Positions 1 through 8,645 of a stretch of 64,000 nucleotides of DNA are shown here, in pieces; position 1 is the first letter of the stretch, and every line of letters starts with the position of its first letter. The notes below the pieces were generated by a model. The model was given only the letters and a program-made list of their open reading frames with translations, was not told the origin of the DNA and made no database searches. The position numbers and the translations under genes were made by a program. Source of the stretch: Aquisphaera giovannonii (GTDB taxonomy: Bacteria; Planctomycetota; Planctomycetia; Isosphaerales; Isosphaeraceae); assembly GCF_008087625.1 (NCBI RefSeq), contig NZ_CP042997.1, positions 5,828,001 through 5,892,000 of the forward strand, given 5' to 3'.

Positions 1-2231
1 GGGCGGGCCTTGAGGAGGCGGGTGAGGAGGAACCGGCGGACCTCGGACTCCCTCTGGTTGCGGCGGTCGGTCATCTGGTGCATGAGCCTGGACGCGGCGG
101 GGGCGTTCGCGGCCTCGCCGCCGGCGGCCAGGGCCTTCGCGGCGTCCTCCAGGCCCTTCGGATCCTCGCGGGCCCAGCGGAGGACGGCCTGGTTGGCCAT
201 CGGCCTCGCCAGCTTCGGCCTCGACGGGGGAAGCGGATCGGGCGCATCCATCAGGAGCTCGAGCGCCCAGGCCCGGGTGACGGCCACCGTGTCGGCGACC
301 GTCGCCGCGCGGAGGCCGTCGAGCTGCCGGGGCTCGGACGCGTACCACGGCCTCATCGCGAAGAGGAGCCGGGTGAAGGGGGTCGCCTTCGAGTCCTGGG
401 TCTGGAGCCAGGCGTAGCCGATCCGCTCGTAAGTGCCCCCGTGCTCACGGACGTCGGGGCCGAGGCGGATGTCGGCGCGCAGGGCCCCCAGGTCCTGGAG
501 CTCCTTCATGGTCATCGGGTTGGTGAGCTTGTTCGGGTCGTCCACCTCCACGCCGGTGGGGAGCCTCGCGTTCAGCTCGTCGAGGACCGGCCCGTTGAAG
601 GCGTCCAGCCAGTACGTCAGCTCGAACCCCCGATGCCAGGCCCCCCGCGGGCCGCCCACGAGCGCGTTGTAATAGGAGAGCTCGTAGGGGTGGATCCGCG
701 CGGTGGCGACCGCCCCGGGGATCACCACCGCCGCGGCCGTCGCCGCGCCGGCCAGCCGGTAGGGCAGCCGCGCGACCCGGGCCAGGCCCCTCGCCGCGGC
801 GTCGGCCCCCCATCCGGCGAAGGCGGACAGGAAGAAGAAGGTGGGGAGGAAGAGCCGGACGCCGTCGTGCGCGGGGACCGGCAGCATCCGCAGCGCCGGG
901 AGGGTCAGGAATTGGAGCAGGAAGTAGAGCGGCAGGCGGTCGCGGCGGGCCCCGGCCAGGCCCCGGGCGACGCCGACGGCGGCGGCGGCCAGGACCGGGA
1001 TCGGCACCGTGATCGCCATCAGGACCCAGGCGTTGTGCCAGGGGAGCGTGAACTCGTACCCCTGGCCGAAGTAGATGTTGTGGATGTCCGGCAGCGCGCC
1101 CTCGCGGTCGGCGTTGAGGGCGTAGTAGTGGGCCAGCCTCGGGAGCGTCTCGCGCCACCAGGCGGGGTTGCCCAGCCAGCCGATGACCGGGCCGAAGGCG
1201 AGCGCGGCGGTCCAGGTCTCCAGGCCGGGCCGCTCCGCGCCCCAGAGCGGGCTCCTGCCGAAGATCCGGCCGAGGAGCCGGCGGACCACCCAGACCCCCA
1301 GCGGCACGGCGAGGATCCAGCCCGGGAGGTCGGCGGCCGGCCGCTGGAGGAAGAGGTCGGCGTCCTTCGGCGGCAGGAGCTGCCGCTGGAGGGACTGGAT
1401 CTCCAGGAAGGCCATCCCCAGGGGCACGAGCATCGGGCCCGCCGTGACCAGGGCGTCGAGCCAGGCGAGCCGGGCGCCGCGGCCGACGAGGGCCTTCGGC
1501 AGCCGGGTCGCGGCCAGCCAGGCGATCAGCGGGAGGATCACGGTGACGGCCGACATCTTCTCGATGAACGCCAGGCCCGTCAGGATCCCGACCAGGACCC
1601 GCCAGCGCCGGCCCTCCTCCTCGTACAGTCCGTTCCAGAACGCGAGCGACGCGGCCGCCCAGAGCAGGAGCCCGGGGATGTCCGTGTCGATCAGGTGGGC
1701 CTGGCCGTAGAGCCTGGGCAGGGACAGGAGCGATCCCGCCATCGTCAGGGCGGGGAGCATGCCGTATCGCCGGGCCAGGAAGTGGAACCCGACGGCGATC
1801 GTCAGCGCGAACTCGATCACCGAGGCCATCCGCCGCGAGGGGATGTCCTTCATGAAGCCGCCGAAGGCCGCGTGGGCCGCCAGGTTGAGCTGGCCGGCCA
1901 GCGGGGGATGGAAGTTGATCCCGTACCGGCCGTAGGGCCAGTAGAAGAGGAGGGCGTCCGGGTCCAGGAGCGCCCGCAGGTCGTCCCGCGACCGGACGCG
2001 GGCGAGCTGCTCCCACCACTGGGCGGACATGACCTGGCTGTAGCGGTAGGCCGGCTCGTCCCAGGTCAGCCCGATGTCGCCCGTCGTCGGCGCCAGCGCC
2101 ACCAGGCTGAGGGTGAAGACCGCCAGCGAGGCCGGCCACCATCGGGCCGGCCGGGGGGCGGGCGCCTCGGTCGCCGGGGCCGCCTCCGCGATGGCCGCGG
2201 GCTCCTGGGCGCGTCCTGCCATCGTCGTCAT
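1..2231 (-). CDS. GT39-like multi-pass membrane glycosyltransferase, 3'-truncated by the window edge
   Basis: This is a membrane protein of the PMT/ArnT (GT39, GT-C fold) type, which transfers a sugar from a polyprenyl-phosphate donor on the outer face of the cytoplasmic membrane. The reading frame is open from position 2231 down to base 1 with no stop, so about 743 residues are visible and the C-terminus lies outside the window. After a short Pro/Ala-rich leader there is a first membrane segment, then the acidic motif TWDEP near residue 55, typical of the first periplasmic loop of GT39 enzymes, and many hydrophobic helices with Arg/Leu-rich loops. The start is the first of two ATGs (2231 and 2222); GGAGG lies about ten bases upstream of the first. 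A paralogue lies at 5112-6944 with the same layout (GWDEG motif). Substrate unknown. Confidence 0.8.
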   Translation of the reverse strand, partial: MTTMAGRAQEPAAIAEAAPATEAPAPRPARWWPASLAVFTLSLVALAPTTGDIGLTWDEPAYRYSQVMSAQWWEQLARVRSRDDLRALLDPDALLFYWPYGRYGINFHPPLAGQLNLAAHAAFGGFMKDIPSRRMASVIEFALTIAVGFHFLARRYGMLPALTMAGSLLSLPRLYGQAHLIDTDIPGLLLWAAASLAFWNGLYEEEGRRWRVLVGILTGLAFIEKMSAVTVILPLIAWLAATRLPKALVGRGARLAWLDALVTAGPMLVPLGMAFLEIQSLQRQLLPPKDADLFLQRPAADLPGWILAVPLGVWVVRRLLGRIFGRSPLWGAERPGLETWTAALAFGPVIGWLGNPAWWRETLPRLAHYYALNADREGALPDIHNIYFGQGYEFTLPWHNAWVLMAITVPIPVLAAAAVGVARGLAGARRDRLPLYFLLQFLTLPALRMLPVPAHDGVRLFLPTFFFLSAFAGWGADAAARGLARVARLPYRLAGAATAAAVVIPGAVATARIHPYELSYYNALVGGPRGAWHRGFELTYWLDAFNGPVLDELNARLPTGVEVDDPNKLTNPMTMKELQDLGALRADIRLGPDVREHGGTYERIGYAWLQTQDSKATPFTRLLFAMRPWYASEPRQLDGLRAATVADTVAVTRAWALELLMDAPDPLPPSRPKLARPMANQAVLRWAREDPKGLEDAAKALAAGGEAANAPAASRLMHQMTDRRNQRESEVRRFLLTRLLKAR

Positions 2232-2314
2232 CCCCGCCCCGCCTCCCCTGAAAGGACCGAAATCACCGTCCATCATAAAGGGGCGGGCCGGCGGCGGCGA
2301 GGCCCCGCGCGGGG

Positions 2315-4204
2315 TCAGGCCGGCAGGGCCGGGCTCATCCTCTCGCCGGCCCCGTCGGGCAGGGGCGCCGGATCGTCGGGGACCACGGGGATCCGGACGA
2401 CGAACCGGGTCCCCCGGCCGGGCTCCGAGTCGAAGTCGATGGTCCCGCCGTGGTCCCGGACCATCGCGTAGCTGATCGCCAGGCCGAGCCCCGTCCCCTT
2501 GCCGACCGGCTTGGTGGTGAAGAACGGGTCGAAGACCCGGGCGCGGTCCTCGGGCCGGATGCCGCACCCCTCGTCGGCGACGGTGATGAGGATCGCGTCG
2601 TCCGCGGCGCGGGTCTCGATGACGATCGCGTCGCCCGGGGCGCTGGCGTCGATGGCGTTGACGACCAGGTTCTGGACGACCATGTTGATCTTCGCCGGGA
2701 AGCAGCGGGACGGGGGGAGCGGGGCGAGCCGGGTCCGCAGCGCGATCCCCTGGCGCTCGGCGAGGTTCTGCATGAGGCGGACCGTGGTGCCGATCTCCGC
2801 GTTCAGGTCGGCGACCTGGTACTCGGCCTCGCCCAGGTGGGCGAAGTCGCGGAGGTCGGCGACCACCTTCTGGATCCGCAGCAGGCCCGCCCGCGACCGC
2901 TCCAGCAGGCTGTCCAGGTTCTCGAGCACGAACGGCAGGTCCATCTCCTCGGCCAGGTGGCAGATCCTCGTGTAGAGCTCGCCCTGGTAGCGCGCCAGGG
3001 TCTCCTCGGCCTGCTGGTAGAGGCGGAGGATGTCGTGCATCCAGCTGACCTCGCGCCGGAGGACGACGAGGTTGTTGGTGACGAAGGCGAGGGGGTTGTT
3101 GATCTCGTGGGCCACCCCGGCGGCCGTCTGGCCGAGGCTCGCCATCCTCGCCTGCTGGAGCATGCGGGACTGGGTCATCTGGAGCTCCAGGTGGGCGACC
3201 TTGAGCGACTCGTGGGCGTCGCGGCTCTCCTGGAGTGCGCGGGCCAGCTCCTCGTTGGCCCGGCTCAGGTCGAGGGTGCGCCGGTCGACCTTGGCCTCGA
3301 GGTGGTCGCGGGCCTCGCGCAGCTCGGCCTCGGCGCGCTCGAGCCGGCCGCCGACGAGGGCGGCGATCCGCTCGCAGATCAGGCCGGAGAGGGCGATCGC
3401 GGCGACGGCCATCGCGGCCGAGGCGACCGCCGCCGAGGTGGCCACCACGCCGGCCGCCGCGAGCTGGGTCAGCCAGGCGGACCCGATCACCGTCGTCGCC
3501 ACCAGCGGCAGGAACGTCCGCAGCAGGCGGGCCCGGATCGACGGCCCGGCCAGCCGGCTCAGCGGGAACGCCTCCACCCCGGCCGCCGCGACGAGCCCCG
3601 CGCCCAGGGCGACGAAGCATGCGGCCGTGTCCAGGGCCATCGGGATCGACTCGGCGCCGTAGGCCAGCGGGGACTGGGGGCTGAACAGGTAGCCCAGGGC
3701 GAACACCAGCCCGGAGACGGCCGCCGCGCCGCCCCCGGCGCCGACCAGGTGCCGCAAGGCGCCCCGCGGGCGGGCCCGGGACAGGCCCAGCAGGGCCAGG
3801 GCCGCGGCGGTCATCGTGGCCGCGGTGGGGAGCGACATCTTCCCCGTCGGGGCCGGCCCGACTCGCCCTCCCCGGACCGACATGAACCAGTCGTCCACGG
3901 CGAGGGCGGCGCCCGTCAGGTCCTCGAGCACCCTGGCCACGCCGACCAGGACGACGAACGCCGCGGCCGGCCCGGCCAGCCACCCCCCGGCCCGGCCCCC
4001 GACGGCCGCCACGAGCCCCACCCCCAGGATCAGGAACGCGAGGGCCGTGTTCGGCGCCATGGGCATCCAGCCCGGGCCGACGAGGAGCCCGGGGCGGCCG
4101 GCCGCCCATCCGCAGAGCGCCAGGCAGCCGGTCGCCGCGACGGCCCCGCCGCATGCCAGGGAGGCTCGCCGGCACCAGGGAGTCCCGATCTGCTCGCTGT
4201 TCAC
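2315..4204 (-). CDS. Membrane-bound sensor histidine kinase (NtrB/ZraS-like), orphan
   Basis: Two-component sensor kinase of 629 residues. The N-terminal 280 residues are a hydrophobic multi-helix membrane region without a recognisable PAS or CHASE domain. A coiled-coil linker follows (about 285-350), then the dimerisation/phosphoacceptor domain with the H-box AHEINNP (His366) and a HATPase_c domain with N-box Asn516, G1 DEGCGI (544-549), the F-box FFTTK, and G2 GKGTGLGL (568-575). The H-box and kinase core are of the class that often partners sigma-54 activators. All catalytic motifs look intact. No response regulator gene is next to it, so the partner must be elsewhere. It is transcribed divergently from the small Cys-rich gene at 4616, which has a sigma-54-like promoter; a functional link is inference only. 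Confidence 0.9.
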   Translation of the reverse strand: MNSEQIGTPWCRRASLACGGAVAATGCLALCGWAAGRPGLLVGPGWMPMAPNTALAFLILGVGLVAAVGGRAGGWLAGPAAAFVVLVGVARVLEDLTGAALAVDDWFMSVRGGRVGPAPTGKMSLPTAATMTAAALALLGLSRARPRGALRHLVGAGGGAAAVSGLVFALGYLFSPQSPLAYGAESIPMALDTAACFVALGAGLVAAAGVEAFPLSRLAGPSIRARLLRTFLPLVATTVIGSAWLTQLAAAGVVATSAAVASAAMAVAAIALSGLICERIAALVGGRLERAEAELREARDHLEAKVDRRTLDLSRANEELARALQESRDAHESLKVAHLELQMTQSRMLQQARMASLGQTAAGVAHEINNPLAFVTNNLVVLRREVSWMHDILRLYQQAEETLARYQGELYTRICHLAEEMDLPFVLENLDSLLERSRAGLLRIQKVVADLRDFAHLGEAEYQVADLNAEIGTTVRLMQNLAERQGIALRTRLAPLPPSRCFPAKINMVVQNLVVNAIDASAPGDAIVIETRAADDAILITVADEGCGIRPEDRARVFDPFFTTKPVGKGTGLGLAISYAMVRDHGGTIDFDSEPGRGTRFVVRIPVVPDDPAPLPDGAGERMSPALPA

Positions 4205-4440
4205 ATGCCGTCTCCGCGCCGAAGCCCCCGACGTGAACGGTGACGAGATGAAACCTCAGATTACACGACCGCACGCCCCCCACAAAACGATTCCTCGGCG
4301 CAATCCGTCGGCCGCGAGGCCCGCACCCTCCCGCCCGGCGCCGGCCGCACCCATCGCCGGCCGCCGGCCCTATCCATTACCGGACGCTTGCGCGGCCTTC
4401 GGCCATTTCAACCAGACTTGAAAACATGGGCCAGTTCTGC

Positions 4441-4456
4441 TGGCACGGTGTGTGCG
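4441..4456 (+). promoter_or_regulatory. Candidate sigma-54 (-24/-12) promoter
   Basis: The 16 bases read TGGCACGGTGTGTGCG, matching the sigma-54 consensus TGGCACG-N4-TTGC(A/T) at all but two positions, with the invariant GG and GC twelve bases apart. It lies 160 bases before the ATG of the Cys/Pro-rich gene, leaving a leader of about 150 bases that contains three inverted repeats. No activator binding site was identified. Confidence 0.5.
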
Positions 4457-4494
4457 TAGGCAAGATTCTCCGACTGGGTAGACTGTCGGGTTGC

Positions 4495-4510
4495 AATCGG
4501 GCGCCCGATT
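4495..4510. promoter_or_regulatory. Perfect 16-bp palindrome in the leader (operator-like or RNA hairpin)
   Basis: AATCGGGCGCCCGATT is its own reverse complement. It is downstream of the sigma-54-like promoter and just before the terminator-like hairpin. It could be a dimeric repressor site or an RNA stem; the sequence cannot decide. Confidence 0.4.
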
Positions 4511-4525
4511 ATTTACCCTACCTTG

Positions 4526-4543
4526 CGGGCATGCCCGTTTTTT
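4526..4543 (+). terminator. Intrinsic-terminator-like hairpin with T6 inside the leader
   Basis: The palindrome CGGGCATGCCCG is followed directly by TTTTTT, a rare T-run in this GC-rich sequence. The stem is short (4-5 bp). Its place between promoter and start codon suggests an attenuator, or a terminator for a short transcript, rather than the end of the divergent kinase gene. Confidence 0.4.
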
Positions 4544-4564
4544 GCCAGGTATATTGTCGATAAT

Positions 4565-4582
4565 CGGGGAATCGTCTCCCCG
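4565..4582 (+). promoter_or_regulatory. Small inverted repeat just upstream of the ribosome binding site
   Basis: CGGGGA and TCCCCG are separated by six bases, giving a 6-bp stem that ends about 20 bases before the AAGGAG ribosome binding site at 4602-4607. It could modulate translation or be a transcript-stabilising hairpin. Confidence 0.3.
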
Positions 4583-4615
4583 CTAGTCGGCAGACTCTTC
4601 CAAGGAGATGCATCG

Positions 4616-4987
4616 ATGAAGCGTCACGCTCTGGCCCTCGTCCTCACCGGAGTGCTCGGGTCCATGGTGGTGGTCGGCAATGCCGAAGCCTGCCACAAGA
4701 AGAAGTGCGCCTGTACGGCCCCGGCCCCGGTCTGTGTGGTCGAGCCGGCCCCGTGCCCCGCCCCCCCGCCGGCCCCGGTCTGCGAGCCGGCCTGCGCCCC
4801 CAAGAAGAAGTGCGGCCTGTTCTCGCACATGAAGATGCCGAAGTTCGGCGGCCTCTGCCACAAGAAGGCCGCGTGCGAGCCCGCCCCCGCCTGCTACGAG
4901 ACCGTCGCCTACGCGGCGCCCGCCCCGGTCTACGCGACCACCCAGGCCCCGGTCTACTCGTCCGGCCAGGCCTCCGCTCAGCACTGA
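4616..4987 (+). CDS. Small exported Cys/Pro-rich protein
   Basis: A 123-residue protein with a clear signal peptide (hydrophobic core in the first 25 residues, cleavage likely after NAEA) followed by a mature part with eleven cysteines spread among Pro/Ala-rich spacers and KKK patches; CHKKKC, CAPKKKC and CHKKAAC are repeated themes, and the C-terminus is rich in Tyr-Ala-Pro. The start at 4616 was chosen for the strong AAGGAG eight bases upstream and the signal peptide; an in-frame upstream start at 4523 lacks both. Cysteine content suggests a disulfide-linked cell-envelope structural protein or a metal-binding protein, both inference. Small exported Cys/Pro-rich proteins of this type are common in planctomycetes but have no known function. 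Confidence 0.75.
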   Translation: MKRHALALVLTGVLGSMVVVGNAEACHKKKCACTAPAPVCVVEPAPCPAPPPAPVCEPACAPKKKCGLFSHMKMPKFGGLCHKKAACEPAPACYETVAYAAPAPVYATTQAPVYSSGQASAQH

Positions 4988-5111
4988 GCGAGAATCCCGC
5001 CCCCACGTGCCCCCCGACTGGAACGCACGCTCCGGCCTGCGTCCTCTTGACGGCATGCCCCACCATAGCCCCGTCGGTCGCGAGCCACACGACTCTCGCG
5101 GCCTGACCGGG

Positions 5112-6944
5112 CTATTTTCGTTGACCCGGCCCGCCCCCCGCGGCCGGGATCGACTGCACCCGCTGGACCTCGCGGGCCGGATAGATCGCGATCAGGGGGA
5201 CGCCGAACTTCCTCACCTCGAAGGCCGGCTCGGCCCGCTCCATGAGGAGGCGGGGGATCCCCTGGAGGTCGTTCATCCCCGGCCGGTTCTGCACGACGTA
5301 CCAGGCCGGGACCCCCGGGTCGACGCCCGAGAGCCGCGGCGGCAGCTCCCCGATCCGACGCAGGTAGAGCCAGGACGTCGGGTTCGTGGAGAAGTGGATC
5401 GTCTGCCCCGGCGCGGTCCGTTCGCGGAGCCAGGCGAGCGCCCGCCCATCGAGCGCGTCCCAGTAGTAGGTCGGCTCCATCCCGAGGCGCGTCGCGCCCG
5501 GCAGCCCGCCGACGAGGGGGCTGTAGTAGGAGAGCGGCACCGGCATGAGCAGGGCGACCGACGCGACCCCTTCCCCCAGCGCCGCCAGCACGGCGATCCG
5601 CGCCCGAGGGCCGAGCCACCGCTCGAGCTGAAGGGCCCCCGCGCCCGCAAGGGGTGCGAGCATCCCGAAGGCGGGCAGGAAGAGCCGGACGCCGTCGTGC
5701 CCGGGCGTGTGCGGCAGCGACCGGAGGGCCATCAGGAAGAGCCAGTTGACCAGGAAGAGGCCGGCGATGGGCTCGCCGCGTCCCGACCGCACGGCGCGAG
5801 AGAGGCCCAGGGCCGCCAGCGAGAGGAAGAGGACCGGCGTGACCATGGCGGTCCACGCCAGGGTGTTGTAGGGCGGCAGCGACTGCTTCGGGGTCAGGTA
5901 CGGCCTCCCGAGGAACAGGACGGGGATCCTCGTCGTGTCCTCCCGCGTGAGGTTGGACTGGAGGAAGCGGATCGGCCCGGCGATCGGCTCGACCCACCAG
6001 GGCGGCATGACGGCGTAGAGCACCAGCAGGGCGATCGGCACGCCGATCAGGAAGGTGCGAAAGCCGCGCCGCGGCCGCGCCCAGGCCGCCCACGCGGCGA
6101 GGGGCAGGGGGAGGAACCAGCCGGTGAACTTGGTCGCCAGGCCGCAGCCGAGGATCACGCCGAAGCCGGCCGCGGCGAGCGCCCCGCCCCGGTCCCGGCC
6201 GCCGGCCGGCGGCTCGTCCGACGCCCTGGCGAAGGCCAGGGCGGCCAGGGCCCACAGCGAGGTGAGCACCGCGTCGTAGGCGGCATAATGGGCATGGCCG
6301 AAGAGGTTGGGCTGGAGGAACCACGCGCCGGCCGCGGCGGCGGCGGGCCAGGCCCCCCAGCGGCGGCCGAGGGCATGGAAGAGCAGGGCCCCCGTCGCGC
6401 AGAAGAGCAGGATCGGGCCCAGCCGGGCCCGCGGCAGGTCCCGCCAGCCCGGGGCTAGCACGTCCCCGGCGAGGCCGAGGATCGCGTAGAACGAGGGATG
6501 CCCGTGCGGCTCCTCGCGGGCGAACGGCCAGAAGTAGGCCAGGACCCTGGGGTCGAGGAGCAGCTCCGCCCGGCTGTCCACCTGGTCCGGCCTCGGCGGC
6601 GGGGCGCCGACCTGCTGGACCAGGTCCTCGTCCCGGCCGGGGGGGCTCCACGAGGCGGCGAACCCCGCGGGGTCGCGGACGGCGCGGAGCCAGGCGCGGA
6701 CCCTGGCCTCGCGGCCCAGGGTGTAGCCCTCGTCCCAGCCGATCGCCATCCGGGGCTCGGTGGCGAGCATCGCCGCCAGCCCGGCGAGGCCGACGAGGAG
6801 GCTCGCCGCCGGCAGGCGGCCCGTCCGCGGGGCCGGGGGATCGGCCGGGCCGGGATCGCCCCCGGCCCTCGCCGCGATGGCGGGCGTGCCCGCGCGGACG
6901 TCCCCCGGCTCAGGCCCCGAGCGGGACGAGCTCGAGCGCGGCAT
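5112..6944 (-). CDS. GT39-like multi-pass membrane glycosyltransferase (paralogue 2)
   Basis: A 610-residue integral membrane protein of the GT39/ArnT type. A Pro/Gly/Ala-rich N-terminal tail of about 45 residues precedes the first helix; the acidic GWDEG motif near residue 75 marks the presumed catalytic loop, followed by about ten further hydrophobic helices and a C-terminal soluble domain rich in short motifs such as NDLQG. The layout parallels the gene at 1-2231, and both share the sequence HDGVRLFLP in a late loop, so they are diverged duplicates. The first 35 bases overlap the end of the upstream GNAT gene on the same strand, implying co-transcription and translational coupling. GGAGG lies about a dozen bases before the ATG. 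The acceptor is unknown. Confidence 0.85.
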   Translation of the reverse strand: MPRSSSSRSGPEPGDVRAGTPAIAARAGGDPGPADPPAPRTGRLPAASLLVGLAGLAAMLATEPRMAIGWDEGYTLGREARVRAWLRAVRDPAGFAASWSPPGRDEDLVQQVGAPPPRPDQVDSRAELLLDPRVLAYFWPFAREEPHGHPSFYAILGLAGDVLAPGWRDLPRARLGPILLFCATGALLFHALGRRWGAWPAAAAAGAWFLQPNLFGHAHYAAYDAVLTSLWALAALAFARASDEPPAGGRDRGGALAAAGFGVILGCGLATKFTGWFLPLPLAAWAAWARPRRGFRTFLIGVPIALLVLYAVMPPWWVEPIAGPIRFLQSNLTREDTTRIPVLFLGRPYLTPKQSLPPYNTLAWTAMVTPVLFLSLAALGLSRAVRSGRGEPIAGLFLVNWLFLMALRSLPHTPGHDGVRLFLPAFGMLAPLAGAGALQLERWLGPRARIAVLAALGEGVASVALLMPVPLSYYSPLVGGLPGATRLGMEPTYYWDALDGRALAWLRERTAPGQTIHFSTNPTSWLYLRRIGELPPRLSGVDPGVPAWYVVQNRPGMNDLQGIPRLLMERAEPAFEVRKFGVPLIAIYPAREVQRVQSIPAAGGGPGQRK

Positions 6945-7425
6945 GGGCGGTCGTCGCCTCCGTGGCGGCCCCGTGGGTCCGGATCAGGGCGACCTCGGTG
7001 CAGCTCGGGAAGAGTGGGCAGCGGACGCACTCGTTCCAGATCTTGTGCGGCAGCTCCGCCTTGTCGATCTGCCGGTAGCCGCACCGCTCGAAGAAGCCCA
7101 CGGAGTACGTCAGCGTGAAGACCGAGGCGATCTCCAGCTCCCTCGCCGCGGCCCAGCAGGCGTCGAGGAGCTTCCGGCCCACGCCACGCCCGTGCAGCTC
7201 CTCGGCCACGGCCAGGCACTTCAGCTCGGCCAGGTCCTCCCAGAAGACGTGCAGGGCCACGCATCCGACGACCCTGTTCGCGTCATCCACCGCCACGACG
7301 AACTCGCGGATCGACTCGTAAATCTCCCCCATCGACCTGCGGATCATCAGCTTCCGGTCGGCGAAGGTCTTGATCAGCTCGTAAATCGCGGGGGCGTCAC
7401 CGACGCGAGCGGGGCGGATGTTCAA
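6910..7425 (-). CDS. GNAT N-acetyltransferase, ArgA-like
   Basis: A single-domain GNAT of 171 residues using acetyl-CoA to acetylate an amine. The acetyl-CoA binding signature AEELHGRGVGRKLL and the beta-strand/helix order are clear. The C-terminal stretch LPHKIWNECVRCPLFPSC is a hallmark of the stand-alone GNATs related to N-acetylglutamate synthase (ArgA), so a role in arginine biosynthesis is possible but not shown. Start: the protein begins at a TTG (7425) with GGGAGG eight bases upstream; no ATG or GTG fits the family N-terminus (NIRPARVGD). It overlaps the downstream GT39 gene by 35 bases. Confidence 0.85.
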   Translation of the reverse strand: MNIRPARVGDAPAIYELIKTFADRKLMIRRSMGEIYESIREFVVAVDDANRVVGCVALHVFWEDLAELKCLAVAEELHGRGVGRKLLDACWAAARELEIASVFTLTYSVGFFERCGYRQIDKAELPHKIWNECVRCPLFPSCTEVALIRTHGAATEATTAHAALELVPLGA

Positions 7426-7616
7426 TCGAGGAACCTCCCTGGCCGGCGTGGAGCCGGGGTTGCCTGGCTGAAAGGGGCCGGAACGCATGGAGGCCGGCGC
7501 GTGCCGGCCTCTCGTCCTCAATTCGTCGAAGATCCATTCTATGCCGACCGGCGGCGGAATCAAGGAATCCGACGCGAGTTCCGAGGCAAATCCCGCGCCG
7601 GGAGTGCGGAGGGGGC

Positions 7617-8315
7617 TCAGCGGACGGTAGTCGCCGACGCCGGGCCGTTGCCGCCGACCTGGGCCGCGAGCGTCGGGGGGCCCGCCGGCGTCGGCCGGCC
7701 GGAGGCGGCCGCGGCGGGCGCCCGGCCGTGCTCCCTCGCGGGGAGGACCCGATCGTTGTAGTAATCGATCATGCGGCGGTAGTCCGGGCCGTGGGCCACC
7801 TTCACCAGGCCGATGGACTCGTCGATCTCGCCCATGGCCTGCTCGAGCGTCCAGCCGCAGTACTTCGTCCGGTAGGCGATCTGGGCCATGGAGGCCCGGT
7901 TCAGCCCGTGGTGGCAATGGAAGTAGATCGGGTAATTGTTCGGGTCGGCGAGCACGGCGGCGGCCTCGTCGAGCAGGTCGGAGATGGTCTTCGGGTTCTC
8001 CTCGTTCCGCTGGTCCACGATCGGGATGTGGATCCAGCGGAAGCCGAGCTCGCGGGACAGGGCCTCCTCGCCGCGGGAGAGCGGGTGGTCGTCCGGGTGG
8101 GCCAGGGCCAGCACGGTCTTGATCTTGTAGTCGCGGACGATCCGCCGCATCGGCCAGTCCTTCTGCCAGCCGCCGCGGTAGATCCTGCCGTCCTCGACGA
8201 CGGCGAACTGGCGGGGGAGGACGTAGTCGTGCCCGTGCCGCCAGAGCTGGTGCGCGGCGACGGCGATGAGGAGGATCGTCAATCCCCAGCGGACCAGGGC
8301 CTTGCGCGTGAGCAT
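7617..8315 (-). CDS. Membrane-anchored dual-specificity/tyrosine phosphatase
   Basis: A 232-residue protein with one N-terminal membrane segment (about 8-22) and a cytoplasmic or periplasmic phosphatase domain. The P-loop HCHHGLNRA contains the Cys-x5-Arg signature (Cys134, Arg140) of cysteine-based protein phosphatases, and the preceding strands (TVLALAHPDD, WIHIPIVDQ) fit the dual-specificity phosphatase fold; an Asp near residue 101 could be the general acid. The C-terminal 35 residues are low-complexity Ala/Pro. The ATG at 8315 has AGGAG about nine bases upstream and gives a proper membrane anchor; longer in-frame versions begin in non-coding sequence. Bacterial members of this group act on phosphoproteins or phosphoinositide-like substrates; the target here is unknown. 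Confidence 0.85.
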   Translation of the reverse strand: MLTRKALVRWGLTILLIAVAAHQLWRHGHDYVLPRQFAVVEDGRIYRGGWQKDWPMRRIVRDYKIKTVLALAHPDDHPLSRGEEALSRELGFRWIHIPIVDQRNEENPKTISDLLDEAAAVLADPNNYPIYFHCHHGLNRASMAQIAYRTKYCGWTLEQAMGEIDESIGLVKVAHGPDYRRMIDYYNDRVLPAREHGRAPAAAASGRPTPAGPPTLAAQVGGNGPASATTVR

Positions 8316-8497
8316 CCGGCGGAACTCCTGGGCTGTGCGGTGTCGTCGCCGCGGCCGCGGGCCTCGGGGCGCCGGGCACGGCGCCGGGGCGTCCCCGGCG
8401 AGGGCGGCGAATCCTAGCAAGACGGCCCCATGTCAACAAGCCGGACCCCCGCGCGGGCGGCCCGCGGCCGTCTCCGAGTCTCGATCGACTCCCGGGG

Positions 8498-8503
8498 TAC
8501 AAT
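8498..8503 (+). promoter_or_regulatory. Candidate -10 element (TACAAT)
   Basis: TACAAT stands out in GC-rich intergenic DNA 148 bases before the start of the DAC-like gene. There is no good -35 hexamer at the expected distance. Confidence 0.3.
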
Positions 8504-8645
8504 GTCTGCAAGGTTTCCCCCGAGCCCGGGGCGGTCGCATTTTGGAATCGCCGGCCCCGCGGAAATTGCTATGGTGGGTGTCCGGGTGCCGACGCGGGGA
8601 CGCGTCGGCCGCGCACACCGCCGTAAGCAGGGAGGTGCGGGACGG

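Noticed and set aside
78-2471. Long plus-strand frame opposite the GT39 and kinase genes
   Set aside because: Its translation is low-complexity (Gly/Arg/Pro/Glu-rich) as expected for the antisense of a GC-rich gene; the minus frame has the conserved domain.
4565-4582. Riboswitch before the Cys-rich gene
   Set aside because: One short stem is too little for a known riboswitch class; listed only as a small hairpin.
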